DNA of 46,847 nucleotides from an uncultured Clostridia bacterium (GTDB taxonomy: Bacteria > Bacillota > Clostridia > Oscillospirales > Ruminococcaceae). A model generated the notes under the pieces. That model had not been told where the DNA came from, searched no databases, and worked only from the letters and a program-made list of their open reading frames with translations. Shown here one piece after another: positions 1-7,900 of this stretch. A program made the translations under genes and the position numbers. The stretch lies in assembly GCA_947624555.1 (NCBI GenBank), contig CANQKW010000011.1:1-46847 (forward strand), written 5' to 3'. Positions within the stretch are counted from its first letter, which is position 1. Every line of letters begins with the position of its first letter.

Positions 1-523
1 AATGATTGGCATAAATGTGGTTCAGCGACTGCCCGTTGAGGATAAGCGGTGTGATAAGATTGTTTAATTCCGTTATTCTTTCATCAGGCGTATGAAGTGC
101 TCTTCTTGCATCAGATAAACGTTCACGGCTTATTGCGTCCGCCTTGTGCGCGGAATATACCGCGTGTTCCTTTTGGCAGAAATTGCGGTTTTCGCAGGAA
201 TTACAGACATACGGGGCATTGTCCAGCTTGCTGCAGTGAAACGGCTTGAAATCCTTACATATCGAATGACAACCATATTCGCGGCATGTTTTACAGGGAT
301 TAAAGCAAGTAGGTTTTCCGCAAATTTTTCGTTTCAGACACTCTCTAAAATTTGCGCATCCGGTTTTTGACGAGGTTATGAAAACGCGGTTGTTTCGCAC
401 CTCGCGCATAACGGTTGACGGGCTGCAATTGAGGCTCAGGGCTATTTCTCGAAAGCTGTGTTCAAGCGCAAGTCCCTTTTCAATTATGCACCTGTCGGTT
501 AAATCAAGATGTTTTCGGCTCAT
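1..523 (-). CDS. IS30-family transposase, N-terminal part (runs off left edge)
   Basis: The reverse strand is open from an ATG at 523 to the window edge (174 residues seen). The start has a strong AAAAGGAGG site at 529-537. Residues 7-46 form the IS30-type helix-turn-helix, with a Ser-Pro-Ser-Thr-Val recognition segment near 34-38 and Arg-Glu after it. Residues 56-116 are very Cys-rich (Cys56, 62, 68, 73, 77, 80, 85, 89, 97, 107, 110, 116), including an APYVCNSC segment; this zinc-binding insert is typical of the long IS30-like transposases of Firmicutes. The catalytic DDE domain lies outside the window, so intactness cannot be judged. Family placement is from motif recognition. Confidence 0.88.
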   Translation of the reverse strand, partial: MSRKHLDLTDRCIIEKGLALEHSFREIALSLNCSPSTVMREVRNNRVFITSSKTGCANFRECLKRKICGKPTCFNPCKTCREYGCHSICKDFKPFHCSKLDNAPYVCNSCENRNFCQKEHAVYSAHKADAISRERLSDARRALHTPDERITELNNLITPLILNGQSLNHIYANH

Positions 524-561
524 TTTTTCCTCCTTTTCATCGTCCTGCCGAGTCCATCTTT

Positions 562-591
562 ATTATACCTCTTGTGCATTCTTTATTGCAA
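562..591 (-). promoter_or_regulatory. Promoter of the IS30 transposase
   Basis: On the reverse strand a TTGCAA -35 (586-591) and a perfect TATAAT -10 (562-567) are 18 bp apart, about 40 bp upstream of the transposase start. The -35 lies inside one copy of a 13-bp repeat. Confidence 0.6.
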
Positions 592-658
592 CACTTTGTA
601 TCTATAATTATATGCTTTGTGCAGAGGTTATTGCAACACTTTTCTGCTTTGTGTTGCA
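585..658. repeat. Direct and inverted repeats at the IS30 end
   Basis: ATTGCAACACTTT occurs at 585-597 and again at 630-642, exactly 45 bp apart. The inverted form GTGTTGCA follows at 651-658, giving an imperfect hairpin with 631-640. The repeats lie between the transposase and the yerC promoter, where the right-hand terminal inverted repeat of the element should be. Assigning them to the IS terminus is inference because the other end is not in the window. Confidence 0.45.
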
Positions 659-717
659 TTTACTTTTGCATTTGACGTCCTATCGGGAATATCGGCTGTT
701 TTGCCGCAGAAAAGCAC

Positions 718-746
718 TTGACTTTTCAGCTTTATTATGCTAAAAT
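718..746 (+). promoter_or_regulatory. Promoter for yerC-methyltransferase-hslO
   Basis: TTGACT (718-723) and TAAAAT (741-746) have a 17-bp spacer. The transcript would start near 753, 33 bp before the yerC ATG, which has a GGAGGG site at 775-780. Confidence 0.65.
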
Positions 747-785
747 ATATCTAGTATCTGCGAATAATTTGCACGGAGGGTTTTT

Positions 786-1076
786 ATGAGGAAAAGTAAG
801 CACAATATAAATCTGTTATATCGGGCATTGCTCTCGCTTGAAAACGAGGAAGAATGCAAAGCGTTTCTTGAAGATTTGTGTACTCCGCAGGAGCTTGACG
901 CTATGGCTCAGCGGCTAAGCGTTGCAGTAATGCTCAACAAGGGCGCTGTTTACAATAAAATAGTCGAGGAAACGGGAGCGTCGACCGCCACTATTTCCCG
1001 TGTAAACAAAACGCTTACTTATCAGACAGCAGGCGGATATGAAATCGTTCTTGACCGCATAAAAGACTATGTGTGA
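786..1076 (+). CDS. YerC/YecD family TrpR-like DNA-binding protein
   Basis: This 96-residue protein matches the Firmicute YerC/YecD family, small relatives of the Trp repressor. A TrpR-type helix-turn-helix occupies about residues 30-80; the segment GASTATISRVNKTL (64-77) is the recognition helix, and the preceding helix holds TPQELDAMAQR. No tryptophan operon is nearby and the effector and targets of the family are not settled, so its regulon is unknown. It heads a rightward unit: its stop overlaps the next start by 8 bp, which suggests translational coupling. The start is fixed by a GGAGGG site five bases upstream. Confidence 0.9.
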   Translation: MRKSKHNINLLYRALLSLENEEECKAFLEDLCTPQELDAMAQRLSVAVMLNKGAVYNKIVEETGASTATISRVNKTLTYQTAGGYEIVLDRIKDYV

Positions 1077-1815
1077 ACAGTATGAACGAGGCTACGGCGA
1101 TTTTGCCGCTGTTTACGATTTGCTCACGGTAAACGTTCCATATGACGAAATTGCCGATTATTATGCGAAAATTCTCTGTGAAATTACAGACGGAAAACGG
1201 CTTTTGGATATGGGGTGCGGCACGGGAAATTTAACCGTGAGATTAGCGGATAAGGGATTTGACGTTATCGGGCAGGACGTTTCTGCGGAAATGCTTTCGC
1301 AAGCTGCGGCGAAAAATCCCGAAATTCAGTGGATTTGCCAGAATATGTCCGAAACCGACCTCGGAGAACAGGTTGACGCTGTTATTTCAACGCTTGACAG
1401 CATCAATCATCTTGAAAGCGCAGAGGAAATCGAATGCTGCTTTAAATGCGCCGCTGAAAATCTCAAAAGCGGAGGAGCGTTTGTTTTTGACGTAAATACG
1501 ATCTACAAGCACCGTGAAATTCTCGGAGAAAACACATTTGTCTATGATGTCGAGGGAGCTTACTGCGTGTGGCAGAATGAATTTTCTCCGAAGGACAACA
1601 GCGTTTCGATAGAGCTTGATATTTTCTTTGAGGAAGAGGACGGTTCGTATATACGAGGCGGCGAAAGCTTTCGGGAAATTGCCCTCTCCGCCGAGGAAAT
1701 AAAGAAACTTCTTGAAAAATGCGGATTTGAGATTGTCAATATTTACGAATATCTGACGTTTGATGCGCCGAATGACAAAAGTGAAAAATTGCTCTTCGGG
1801 GCAAGAAAAATTTAA
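1069..1815 (+). CDS. Class I SAM-dependent methyltransferase
   Basis: This is a 248-residue Rossmann-type methyltransferase. Motif I is LLDMGCGTGN (45-54), the acidic residue closing beta-2 is Asp70, and a VISTLDSINH segment (about 105-114) fits motif IV. No extra substrate domain is visible, so the acceptor (protein, RNA or small molecule) cannot be named. It overlaps the yerC gene by 8 bp and is followed 11 bp later by hslO, so the three genes are probably cotranscribed. The C-terminal half resembles the many small clostridial methyltransferases annotated only at family level. Confidence 0.85.
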   Translation: MCEQYERGYGDFAAVYDLLTVNVPYDEIADYYAKILCEITDGKRLLDMGCGTGNLTVRLADKGFDVIGQDVSAEMLSQAAAKNPEIQWICQNMSETDLGEQVDAVISTLDSINHLESAEEIECCFKCAAENLKSGGAFVFDVNTIYKHREILGENTFVYDVEGAYCVWQNEFSPKDNSVSIELDIFFEEEDGSYIRGGESFREIALSAEEIKKLLEKCGFEIVNIYEYLTFDAPNDKSEKLLFGARKI

Positions 1816-1826
1816 AAGGTGAAAAA

Positions 1827-2708
1827 ATGGGTAAAATAGTCAGAACTCTTTCAGAGGACGGGAGCGTGCTTTGTGCCGCCCTTGACTCAACGGATATTGT
1901 GCGTGAAATCGCAAAAATGCACGGCTCTTCTCCCGTTGTAACAGCGGCTCTCGGAAGGCTTTCTACGGCGGCGGCTATGATGGGCGCAATGCTTAAATAT
2001 AAGGACGATGAGCTTACTCTCCGCATAAACGGCAGCGGTCCCTGCGGCACGCTCACGGCAGTTTCGGATTACAGAGGAAACGTTAAATGCAGCGTTTCTA
2101 ATCCTGTTGTAAATATTCCGACAAAGCCCGACGGCTCTCTTGACGTGGAAACGGCTGTCGGATGTGACGGTTCGCTTACGGTCATAAAGGATATGGAGCT
2201 GAAAGAGCCTTACTGCGGTCAAGTGCCGCTTGTTTCGGGAAATATTGCGGAAGATATTACCTCTTATTATGCAATAAGCGAGCAGCTGCCCACCGTCGTC
2301 GCTCTCGGAATATCCTTCGGCGAACGTGCCGAGATAGAGGCAGCGGCAGGATTTATGGTACAGATAGTGCCGCCCGTTATGGACAAGGCGGTTGAAATCC
2401 TCGAAAGAAATCTCTCGAATATGGACGATATTTCCGCTATGCTGGAAAAACATCTCACCCCCGAAGATATTGCTATGACTGCGCTGTCGGGACTGGGCGC
2501 AGAAATACTTGACAGCTGGGAATGCGGATATTTTTGCGGCTGCTCGAGAGAAAAAACAGAGCAGATTCTTGTTTCTCTCGGCAGGGAAGAAATTGAAAAG
2601 CTTATAAAAGAGCAAAAAGAAACCGAAGTTTGTTGTCACTTTTGTAACAAGAAATACATTTTTTCAGCAGACGATATGTCTAAATTGCTGAAAGAAACAA
2701 AAAGTTAA
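1827..2708 (+). CDS. hslO: Hsp33 redox-regulated holdase chaperone
   Basis: The protein has 293 residues, the usual Hsp33 length. The N-terminal domain has the family sequence around GRLSTAAAMMG (43-53) and RINGSGPCG (66-74). The C-terminal redox switch is complete: Cys237 and Cys239 in a CxC pair, then 30 residues, then Cys270 and Cys273 in a CxxC pair. In characterised Hsp33 these four bind zinc when reduced and form disulfides under oxidative or bleach stress, turning on holdase activity in the cytoplasm. The start has an AAGGTGA site. It is the last gene of the yerC unit. Confidence 0.97.
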   Translation: MGKIVRTLSEDGSVLCAALDSTDIVREIAKMHGSSPVVTAALGRLSTAAAMMGAMLKYKDDELTLRINGSGPCGTLTAVSDYRGNVKCSVSNPVVNIPTKPDGSLDVETAVGCDGSLTVIKDMELKEPYCGQVPLVSGNIAEDITSYYAISEQLPTVVALGISFGERAEIEAAAGFMVQIVPPVMDKAVEILERNLSNMDDISAMLEKHLTPEDIAMTALSGLGAEILDSWECGYFCGCSREKTEQILVSLGREEIEKLIKEQKETEVCCHFCNKKYIFSADDMSKLLKETKS

Positions 2709-2726
2709 AAAAATTCAAAAAAATGC

Positions 2727-2755
2727 TTGACTTTTTTCGGAGAAATGTGTATAAT
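2727..2755 (+). promoter_or_regulatory. Promoter for the tRNA pair
   Basis: TTGACT (2727-2732) and a perfect TATAAT (2750-2755) with a 17-bp spacer lie 24 bp upstream of mature tRNA-Val. Confidence 0.8.
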
Positions 2756-2779
2756 ATAATAGTCGTTTGAAAACGTCCC

Positions 2780-2855
2780 GGAAGTTTAGCTCAGCTGGGA
2801 GAGCATCTGCCTTACAAGCAGAGGGTCATAGGTTCGAGCCCTATAACTTCCACCA
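2780..2855 (+). tRNA. tRNA-Val (anticodon TAC)
   Basis: A 76-nt cloverleaf with acceptor GGAAGTT pairing with AACTTCC, discriminator A and an encoded CCA (2853-2855). The anticodon stem TCTGC/GCAGA encloses loop CTTACAA, so the anticodon is TAC. The T-arm has GGTTCGAGCC. Confidence 0.97.
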
Positions 2856-2889
2856 GCATTATACAGCGCCTGCAATAGCGGGCGCATTT

Positions 2890-2966
2890 GGCCCGGTAGT
2901 TCAGTTGGTTAGAACGCCGCCCTGTCACGGCGGAGGTCGTGAGTTCGAGTCTCATCCGGGTCGCCA
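2890..2966 (+). tRNA. tRNA-Asp (anticodon GTC)
   Basis: A 77-nt cloverleaf: acceptor GGCCCGG pairs with CCGGGTC (one G-U pair), discriminator G, encoded CCA (2964-2966). The anticodon stem CCGCC/GGCGG encloses loop CTGTCAC, giving anticodon GTC. It lies 34 bp after tRNA-Val in the same transcript. Confidence 0.97.
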
Positions 2967-2976
2967 GATTATCAGC

Positions 2977-3001
2977 GAACGCCTTTGGGCGTTCTTTTTT
3001 T
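2977..3001 (+). terminator. Terminator of the tRNA operon
   Basis: GAACGCC (2977-2983) pairs with GGCGTTC (2988-2994), loop TTTG, followed by seven T (2995-3001). Confidence 0.85.
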
Positions 3002-3014
3002 GAAAAAAACACAC

Positions 3015-3042
3015 AAAAAAGCGCCAAATCTAATTGGCGCTT
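3015..3042 (-). terminator. Terminator of the GGDEF/EAL-FIST unit
   Basis: AAGCGCCAA (3019-3027) pairs with TTGGCGCTT (3034-3042). On the reverse strand the hairpin is followed by a T run (complement of 3015-3020), 37 bp past the FIST stop codon. Confidence 0.8.
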
Positions 3043-3078
3043 AATTGCATAACGGATCATTGTGAAATATCGGACTTG

Positions 3079-4200
3079 TTACTCAAACACTGCAAGCATC
3101 ATTGTATGGTTGAAATTATTTGTGCCCATTTGTTCTCCCATACAGGAAAAACCTATAAAATTCGGTAATGCACGGGCAATTTTTCCGCAATATTCGTCAA
3201 GATAATTCTTTTCCTCAAAAAGAACCGTTCTCGCAACACAATGAAACAGTATCACAAGCGAGGGATTGGGTATTTTGCTCTTTACTTCTTCAAGAGTGCG
3301 GTCGTTTATTTGCCTGAAATCGCCCTCTTTCATCACCATCATATCGGTTCCCTCGTAAACACGGGCGTGATGTTTCAGACTTCCGTGAGAGCCCTCTCCC
3401 TGTATTGCGGTAACGTAAAAGTCATCGCCCTCTCTGCGTCCCATAGGAAAATGGAAGAAATATTTATCAATATCCTCGGGCATAACATTCAGCTCTTCTG
3501 CGTAAACACTGACAGCAGGCTTTTCGTCATAGGTCATTACCGTTCTTGTAATGCTGTTTGCCTTTGTAACGGTATGATGCCTTCCTGTCAGCGGCTCATA
3601 AATATTCTCACGGCGAAGAATTATTCTTCCGTTGATATTATGTATCAGTGCATAAACGCAGCCTTCGGTGTAAACCTCTCCGTTAAGCGAAACATATGCC
3701 TCCTCTGAGCCTTCCTTATCCGATACGGAATTAGCTGCCGTTCCTCCGATTATCGGTATATCGTCCCTCAAAAGCACGCTGTTAAGCGCCATAAGAGCAT
3801 ACTCCTCCGAGCGGACATACGGCGAAGTAAACTCCACGCAAATCGTATTTTCGGTTTCTCCTATTTCCTTTGCGCACTTTTCTATCCCGTCGGCATATTC
3901 CAGAGCGAAATTATCCGCTTTCTCGATAACGCCTGCCGAACAGGTTACTCCGTCCTCTATTGCCACCGCTTTAAGCACATTTTTATCCGCACCGTCCGCA
4001 TTCCATATCCTGTATGCCGAACAGCCCATACAAATTGTTTCGGGGAATTTTTCGCTCATCAGACGGGCAATTTCGGTGAAATTATTCTCTCCTGCAAAGA
4101 AAAATATGATTTTCGGGTCTTTGAAGTTTTTAACCGCCTCGTCAACGCAAAGACCGACATCTTCGGTGTTTTTTCCGACTCCAAACGAACTTTTTATCAT
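3079..4200 (-). CDS. FIST domain sensory protein
   Basis: This 373-residue protein has the FIST-N domain (about 15-200) followed by FIST-C (about 210-370). Family landmarks are the SSFGVG start, IIFFFAG strand, ICMGCSA segment, DIPIIGGTAAN (about 150-160) and a GFSCMGEQMG end typical of FIST-C. FIST domains are predicted intracellular ligand-sensing modules, often paired with c-di-GMP or kinase domains; here the domain stands alone. A GTG at 4218 is in frame, but its next codons form an AAAGGAAA ribosome site for the ATG at 4200, so 4200 is chosen. It follows a GGDEF/EAL gene by 49 bp on the same strand, so the two probably act together. The ligand is unknown. Confidence 0.9.
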   Translation of the reverse strand: MIKSSFGVGKNTEDVGLCVDEAVKNFKDPKIIFFFAGENNFTEIARLMSEKFPETICMGCSAYRIWNADGADKNVLKAVAIEDGVTCSAGVIEKADNFALEYADGIEKCAKEIGETENTICVEFTSPYVRSEEYALMALNSVLLRDDIPIIGGTAANSVSDKEGSEEAYVSLNGEVYTEGCVYALIHNINGRIILRRENIYEPLTGRHHTVTKANSITRTVMTYDEKPAVSVYAEELNVMPEDIDKYFFHFPMGRREGDDFYVTAIQGEGSHGSLKHHARVYEGTDMMVMKEGDFRQINDRTLEEVKSKIPNPSLVILFHCVARTVLFEEKNYLDEYCGKIARALPNFIGFSCMGEQMGTNNFNHTMMLAVFE

Positions 4201-4249
4201 CGGGCAGTTTCCTTTCACACATTTCAGCGAAAAATTCGCCTAATATAAA

Positions 4250-5929
4250 TCAATTGTAGTATTTTCTCTTTAATCTGTCGATAAAATCGCTCTCGGTAAG
4301 AGGCTTGTCAAAAATGTATCCCTGAACGGCGTCACAGCCAAGATCCTCTATAAGAGCGAGCTGCTCACGGGTTTCAACGCCCTCTGCGACGATAGTAAGT
4401 CCAAGGCTCTTCGCAAGACTTACAACGCCCCTGAGCATTACAAGGGTCTTGTCATATTCTTTGGAGAATTTTTCGGGAATAAAGCTTTTATCAATTTTCA
4501 GCTCGTTAAGATGAAGTGTTCTTAACATTCCCAACGACGAATAGCCCGTACCGAAATCATCAATAGAGCTTTTTATTCCCAAAATACTAAGCTCTTCGAC
4601 AATATCCTTTATTACGCCCTGATTATGATAATCCTCGCTCTCTGTAAGCTCTACTTCTATCAAATTATGGGGTATCTGATAACGGTCGATGACCTCGACG
4701 ATTTCTTCCACGAGCTTGTTGTTCGACAAATGACGCTTAGAGAAATTGACCGAAATTTTTACAGGCTCAATTCCGCTGTCGAAAAGCCTTCTTTGCAGCT
4801 TACAAACCGTTTCGAGCATATAAAAATCAAGAGCGCATATACAGCCGTCTTTTTCGAGTATCGAAACAAAGCTTGCGGGCATTATAAAGCCGCTTTCCCG
4901 TCTCCAGCGAACCAAAGCCTCCGCTCCCACGAGCATATGCGTCCTCGTATCGACTTTCGGCTGATACATAGCGAAAAACTCTCGGTCATTAAGCGCTTTA
5001 TGGAATTTCGAGAGTATTATCTTCTTTTCCATAATGTCAAGATTGATTTTCTTGTCATAATAGCTCAAAACCATTCGTTTTTCACGGGCTGCCTGATAAG
5101 CTGAGATAATATGCATCATTATCTCGCCGGGATTTTTTTCGTCTGCCAGCTTTGTTGCGCCTATCGTTGCACCGAACGAGAAAGAATAATTCTTACCGTC
5201 CTTTGAAAATTTGATTATCATATTCTGGATAAGGTCAAAGAAATAATCTCTATGCTCGTCAAAAATAAGAGCGACAAAGTTATCTCCGCCCATACGTGCG
5301 ACCATTTCCCTGCTTGAAAGCGCATTTATAAGCGTCTGACAATATTTCGCCATAACCGTATTTCCCTCGACAAAATTCAGCACCTTGTCAATGGATTTGA
5401 AATTGCGTATGTTGAAATAAAGCGCAGTATATTCCCGTGACCTGCCCGTTGCGGTGAGCATTCCGGCAAACTGCATAAACGCAGCCTGCGTATTCATTCC
5501 CGTGGCAGGGTCGACCATAACCAGTTTTTTATATGTATTGATATTTATTACTTCGTTCAGCATATTATTGAGCCAGCCGAATATCGCATTGAGCACCTGC
5601 CGCTCTTCCGAAGAAACGCTCTTGCCTTCCTCAAAATATGCCGAAAATGCGATCAATCCGCCTTTGTCAAGAATAAACTGAAAACGTACAGGCTCTGTTT
5701 TTACTTCAATATTTCCGCCGAACAAAACGCCTTTGTCGGGCACTTCCTCCGCAAACGGGAGATTTGGCGGCGCAGAAATCGTATATTCCGATTTTACCGC
5801 TTTATAGGCTGTTAATTCTTTGCCGACTGCCGTGCCGACTACACGGTCAAATTCGTCGAAACTCTTCGGATTCATTGTTGAAAGCCTATTGAACAGCTGC
5901 GCCAATGAAATATTTCCAGAAAGTTCCAT
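4250..5929 (-). CDS. c-di-GMP phosphodiesterase: sensor, degenerate GGDEF, intact EAL
   Basis: The 559-residue protein has an N-terminal GAF-like region (about 1-135), a GGDEF domain (about 136-295) and an EAL domain (about 305-555). The cyclase signature is GGDNF (214-218): the catalytic Glu is Asn, so cyclase activity is unlikely. The EAL site looks complete: Glu337, Asn395, Glu427, Asp457-Asp458 in DDFGTG, Lys478, Glu516 and Gln536. It is therefore expected to hydrolyse c-di-GMP to pGpG in the cytoplasm, with the GGDNF domain possibly a GTP-sensing regulator. A TTG at 5947 is also in frame, but the AGGAAG in between is the ribosome site for the ATG at 5929. It is first in a two-gene unit with the FIST protein. 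Confidence 0.93.
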   Translation of the reverse strand: MELSGNISLAQLFNRLSTMNPKSFDEFDRVVGTAVGKELTAYKAVKSEYTISAPPNLPFAEEVPDKGVLFGGNIEVKTEPVRFQFILDKGGLIAFSAYFEEGKSVSSEERQVLNAIFGWLNNMLNEVININTYKKLVMVDPATGMNTQAAFMQFAGMLTATGRSREYTALYFNIRNFKSIDKVLNFVEGNTVMAKYCQTLINALSSREMVARMGGDNFVALIFDEHRDYFFDLIQNMIIKFSKDGKNYSFSFGATIGATKLADEKNPGEIMMHIISAYQAAREKRMVLSYYDKKINLDIMEKKIILSKFHKALNDREFFAMYQPKVDTRTHMLVGAEALVRWRRESGFIMPASFVSILEKDGCICALDFYMLETVCKLQRRLFDSGIEPVKISVNFSKRHLSNNKLVEEIVEVIDRYQIPHNLIEVELTESEDYHNQGVIKDIVEELSILGIKSSIDDFGTGYSSLGMLRTLHLNELKIDKSFIPEKFSKEYDKTLVMLRGVVSLAKSLGLTIVAEGVETREQLALIEDLGCDAVQGYIFDKPLTESDFIDRLKRKYYN

Positions 5930-5979
5930 AAGCTCTCTTCCTTTCAAATAAATATCAAGGCATAAATCTCCTTCTTTTC

Positions 5980-6008
5980 ATTATAACAGATTTTCTCAGA
6001 AAAGTCAA
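5980..6008 (-). promoter_or_regulatory. Promoter of the GGDEF/EAL-FIST unit, with a two-codon leader frame
   Basis: On the reverse strand TTGACT (6003-6008) and TATAAT (5980-5985) are 17 bp apart. Between this promoter and the start at 5929, the leader carries AAGGAG followed by ATG CCT TGA, a well-placed two-codon reading frame. Confidence 0.75.
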
Positions 6009-6042
6009 CGTCATTTATACCAAATAATACGGTTAGATTACA

Positions 6043-6074
6043 CAAAACGGCAGGTCAAATGTCCGACCTGCCGT
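6043..6074 (-). terminator. Terminator of the aryl-acid operon
   Basis: ACGGCAGGTC (6047-6056) pairs perfectly with GACCTGCCGT (6065-6074) around an 8-nt loop, with a short T run on the reverse strand, 19 bp after the ACT gene. Confidence 0.8.
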
Positions 6075-6092
6075 CTATTGATTTAATGTAAA

Positions 6093-6521
6093 TCAGAGAT
6101 TTTGTATCTCGCTGTCAGAAAGCATTTCAATGCTGTTTTCCCTCAGAACCTTTTCGGCAGACTTATTGTCGTTGACACGGATAACAACGTAAGCGCCGTT
6201 GTTTGCTGGTGCGGTAAATGCGTACATATATTCAATATTTACTTTTGCTTTATCGAGAACGTCAAGTATATCCGCAAGAGAACCTGCCTTATCGGACATT
6301 TTTACGGCAATAACTTCGATAACGGATGTCACGCAGATTTCCGCAAGAGCAGCTTTTGCTTTTTCGGTATCCGATACAATTATACGCAGAATTCCGAAAT
6401 CCTTGGTATCGGCAATACTCATTGCACGGATATTTACATCTGCTTTGGAAATAGCCTCGACCATATCTCTGAGCTTGCCGGGCCGATTTTCAATAAAAGC
6501 CGTGAGTTGTTTTACTGACAT
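6093..6521 (-). CDS. Tandem ACT domain protein
   Basis: The 142 residues form two ACT domains (about 4-66 and 70-138). The first has ENRPGKLRDMVEAISKADVNIRAMSIAD and the second DKAGSLADILDVLDKAKVNIEYMYAF in shortened form, each with the Gly that begins the ligand-binding loop. ACT domains bind amino acids and regulate metabolic enzymes. Proteins of this type commonly follow phenylacetate-CoA ligase genes in Clostridia and archaea; here the gap to paaK is 15 bp with an AAGGAG site. A role as an aromatic amino acid sensor for the ligase or the oxidoreductase is inference. Confidence 0.9.
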   Translation of the reverse strand: MSVKQLTAFIENRPGKLRDMVEAISKADVNIRAMSIADTKDFGILRIIVSDTEKAKAALAEICVTSVIEVIAVKMSDKAGSLADILDVLDKAKVNIEYMYAFTAPANNGAYVVIRVNDNKSAEKVLRENSIEMLSDSEIQNL

Positions 6522-6536
6522 AATCTGCTCCTTTCA

Positions 6537-7844
6537 TCAATCGTGAAGTTTACGGTGGTCTATAACTCTCTTTGCCTTTCCTTCACTTCTCTCAACGGAA
6601 TGAGGAGGCATAAGATGAACTTTCGGTCCTATACCCAACATTGTCCTCAAAGCAGATTCAAGACTCTTTTCCTTAGCCTGAATATCGCTTACCTTGTCGG
6701 AGAACCGCTCAGGAGGAAGCTCAACATTTATATCGAGAGTATCGCTGTTGTTTACACGGTCAACTATTATCTGATAATTCGGCGGATAGCCTTCCTTCAG
6801 GAGAACCGCCTCGATCTGGCTGGGGAATACGTTTACTCCTCGAATTATCATCATATCGTCACTTCTGCCCATAGGCTTGCTCATCTTTACGTGAGTACGT
6901 CCGCAGGAGCATTTTTTGCGGGTAAGAACACAGATGTCGCGGGTCCTGTAGCGGAGAAGAGGGAAAGCCTCTTTGTCAAGAGATGTAAAAACAAGCTCTC
7001 CTTTTTCGCCTTCGGGGAGGACTTCTCCTGTGTCGGGGTCGATTATTTCGGCGTAAAAATGGTCCTCGTTGATGTGCATACCCGTCTGCTCCTCGCACTC
7101 GAACGAAACGCCCGGACCGCTGGTTTCGGTCAAGCCGTAAATGTCGTATGCCTTAATGCCCAAGCTCTTTTCAATGCTCAAACGCATTTCTTCCGTCCAC
7201 GGCTCTGCTCCGAAAATTCCTGCTTTGAGCTTGTTGTCCTCAGGCTTGTACCCTGCCTCGGCAAGAGACTCTCCTATGTAAGCGGCATAAGAGGGCGTAC
7301 AGCAAAGAATTGTCGCTCCCAGATCCATCATAAACTGTATCTGGCGCTCGGTGTTGCCCGACGACATAGGGAGCGTAAGGCAGCCTACCTTGTGCGAACC
7401 GCCGTTCAGACCGGGACCGCCCGTAAACAATCCGTAGCCGTAGCAGACCTGACAAACGTCCTCGTTTGTGCCGCCTGCGGCAACGATGGCTCTTGCGCAG
7501 CACTCTTCCCATATGTCAATATCTTTCTGTGTATAAAATGCAACCACCCGTCTGCCTGTCGTGCCCGAAGTTGACTGGATACGAACGCAGTTTTTCAGGT
7601 CTGTGCCCAGCAAACCGTACGGATAAGCAATACGCAGATCCTCTTTGGACAAAAAAGGCAGCTTTTTTATATCGTCCACGCTTTTGATGTCCTCGGGTTT
7701 AACGCCTTTTGAATCCATAAGGTCACGGTAATATTTTACATTATCGTAAACGTGACGGACCTGCTTTACGATTTTCTCGTTCTGTATCTCGAGAATTTTC
7801 TCACGAGAGGCAGTTTCAATTTCGGGCTGGTAGTAATTTGACAT
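6537..7844 (-). CDS. paaK: Phenylacetate-CoA ligase family (aryl-acid CoA ligase)
   Basis: This 435-residue AMP-forming ligase activates an aryl acid with ATP and CoA. The P-loop is STSGTTGRR (about 91-99); other adenylation motifs are DIYGLTETSGPG (about 235-246) and YRTRD (about 298-302), with the mobile C-terminal domain starting near GRSDDMMIIRG. This order and length match PaaK. No ring-1,2-epoxidation (paaABCDE) genes accompany it; instead iorA, iorB and an ACT gene do, which is the anaerobic arrangement. It probably handles phenylacetate, hydroxyphenylacetate or indoleacetate. The start has an AAGGAGG site. Substrate choice among aryl acids is not visible. Confidence 0.93.
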   Translation of the reverse strand: MSNYYQPEIETASREKILEIQNEKIVKQVRHVYDNVKYYRDLMDSKGVKPEDIKSVDDIKKLPFLSKEDLRIAYPYGLLGTDLKNCVRIQSTSGTTGRRVVAFYTQKDIDIWEECCARAIVAAGGTNEDVCQVCYGYGLFTGGPGLNGGSHKVGCLTLPMSSGNTERQIQFMMDLGATILCCTPSYAAYIGESLAEAGYKPEDNKLKAGIFGAEPWTEEMRLSIEKSLGIKAYDIYGLTETSGPGVSFECEEQTGMHINEDHFYAEIIDPDTGEVLPEGEKGELVFTSLDKEAFPLLRYRTRDICVLTRKKCSCGRTHVKMSKPMGRSDDMMIIRGVNVFPSQIEAVLLKEGYPPNYQIIVDRVNNSDTLDINVELPPERFSDKVSDIQAKEKSLESALRTMLGIGPKVHLMPPHSVERSEGKAKRVIDHRKLHD

Positions 7845-7900
7845 TTGCTTTAGACCTCCTTAAAAATATTTTTGAATTCTTCGGCAGCAGACGTCGAAAA

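Noticed and set aside
146-743. Two forward open frames at 146-370 and 378-743
   Set aside because: They are the complement of the IS30 transposase and its terminal region; no ribosome site or family match.
2767-3060. Open frames covering the tRNA region
   Set aside because: They translate through the two tRNA genes and their terminator; not coding.
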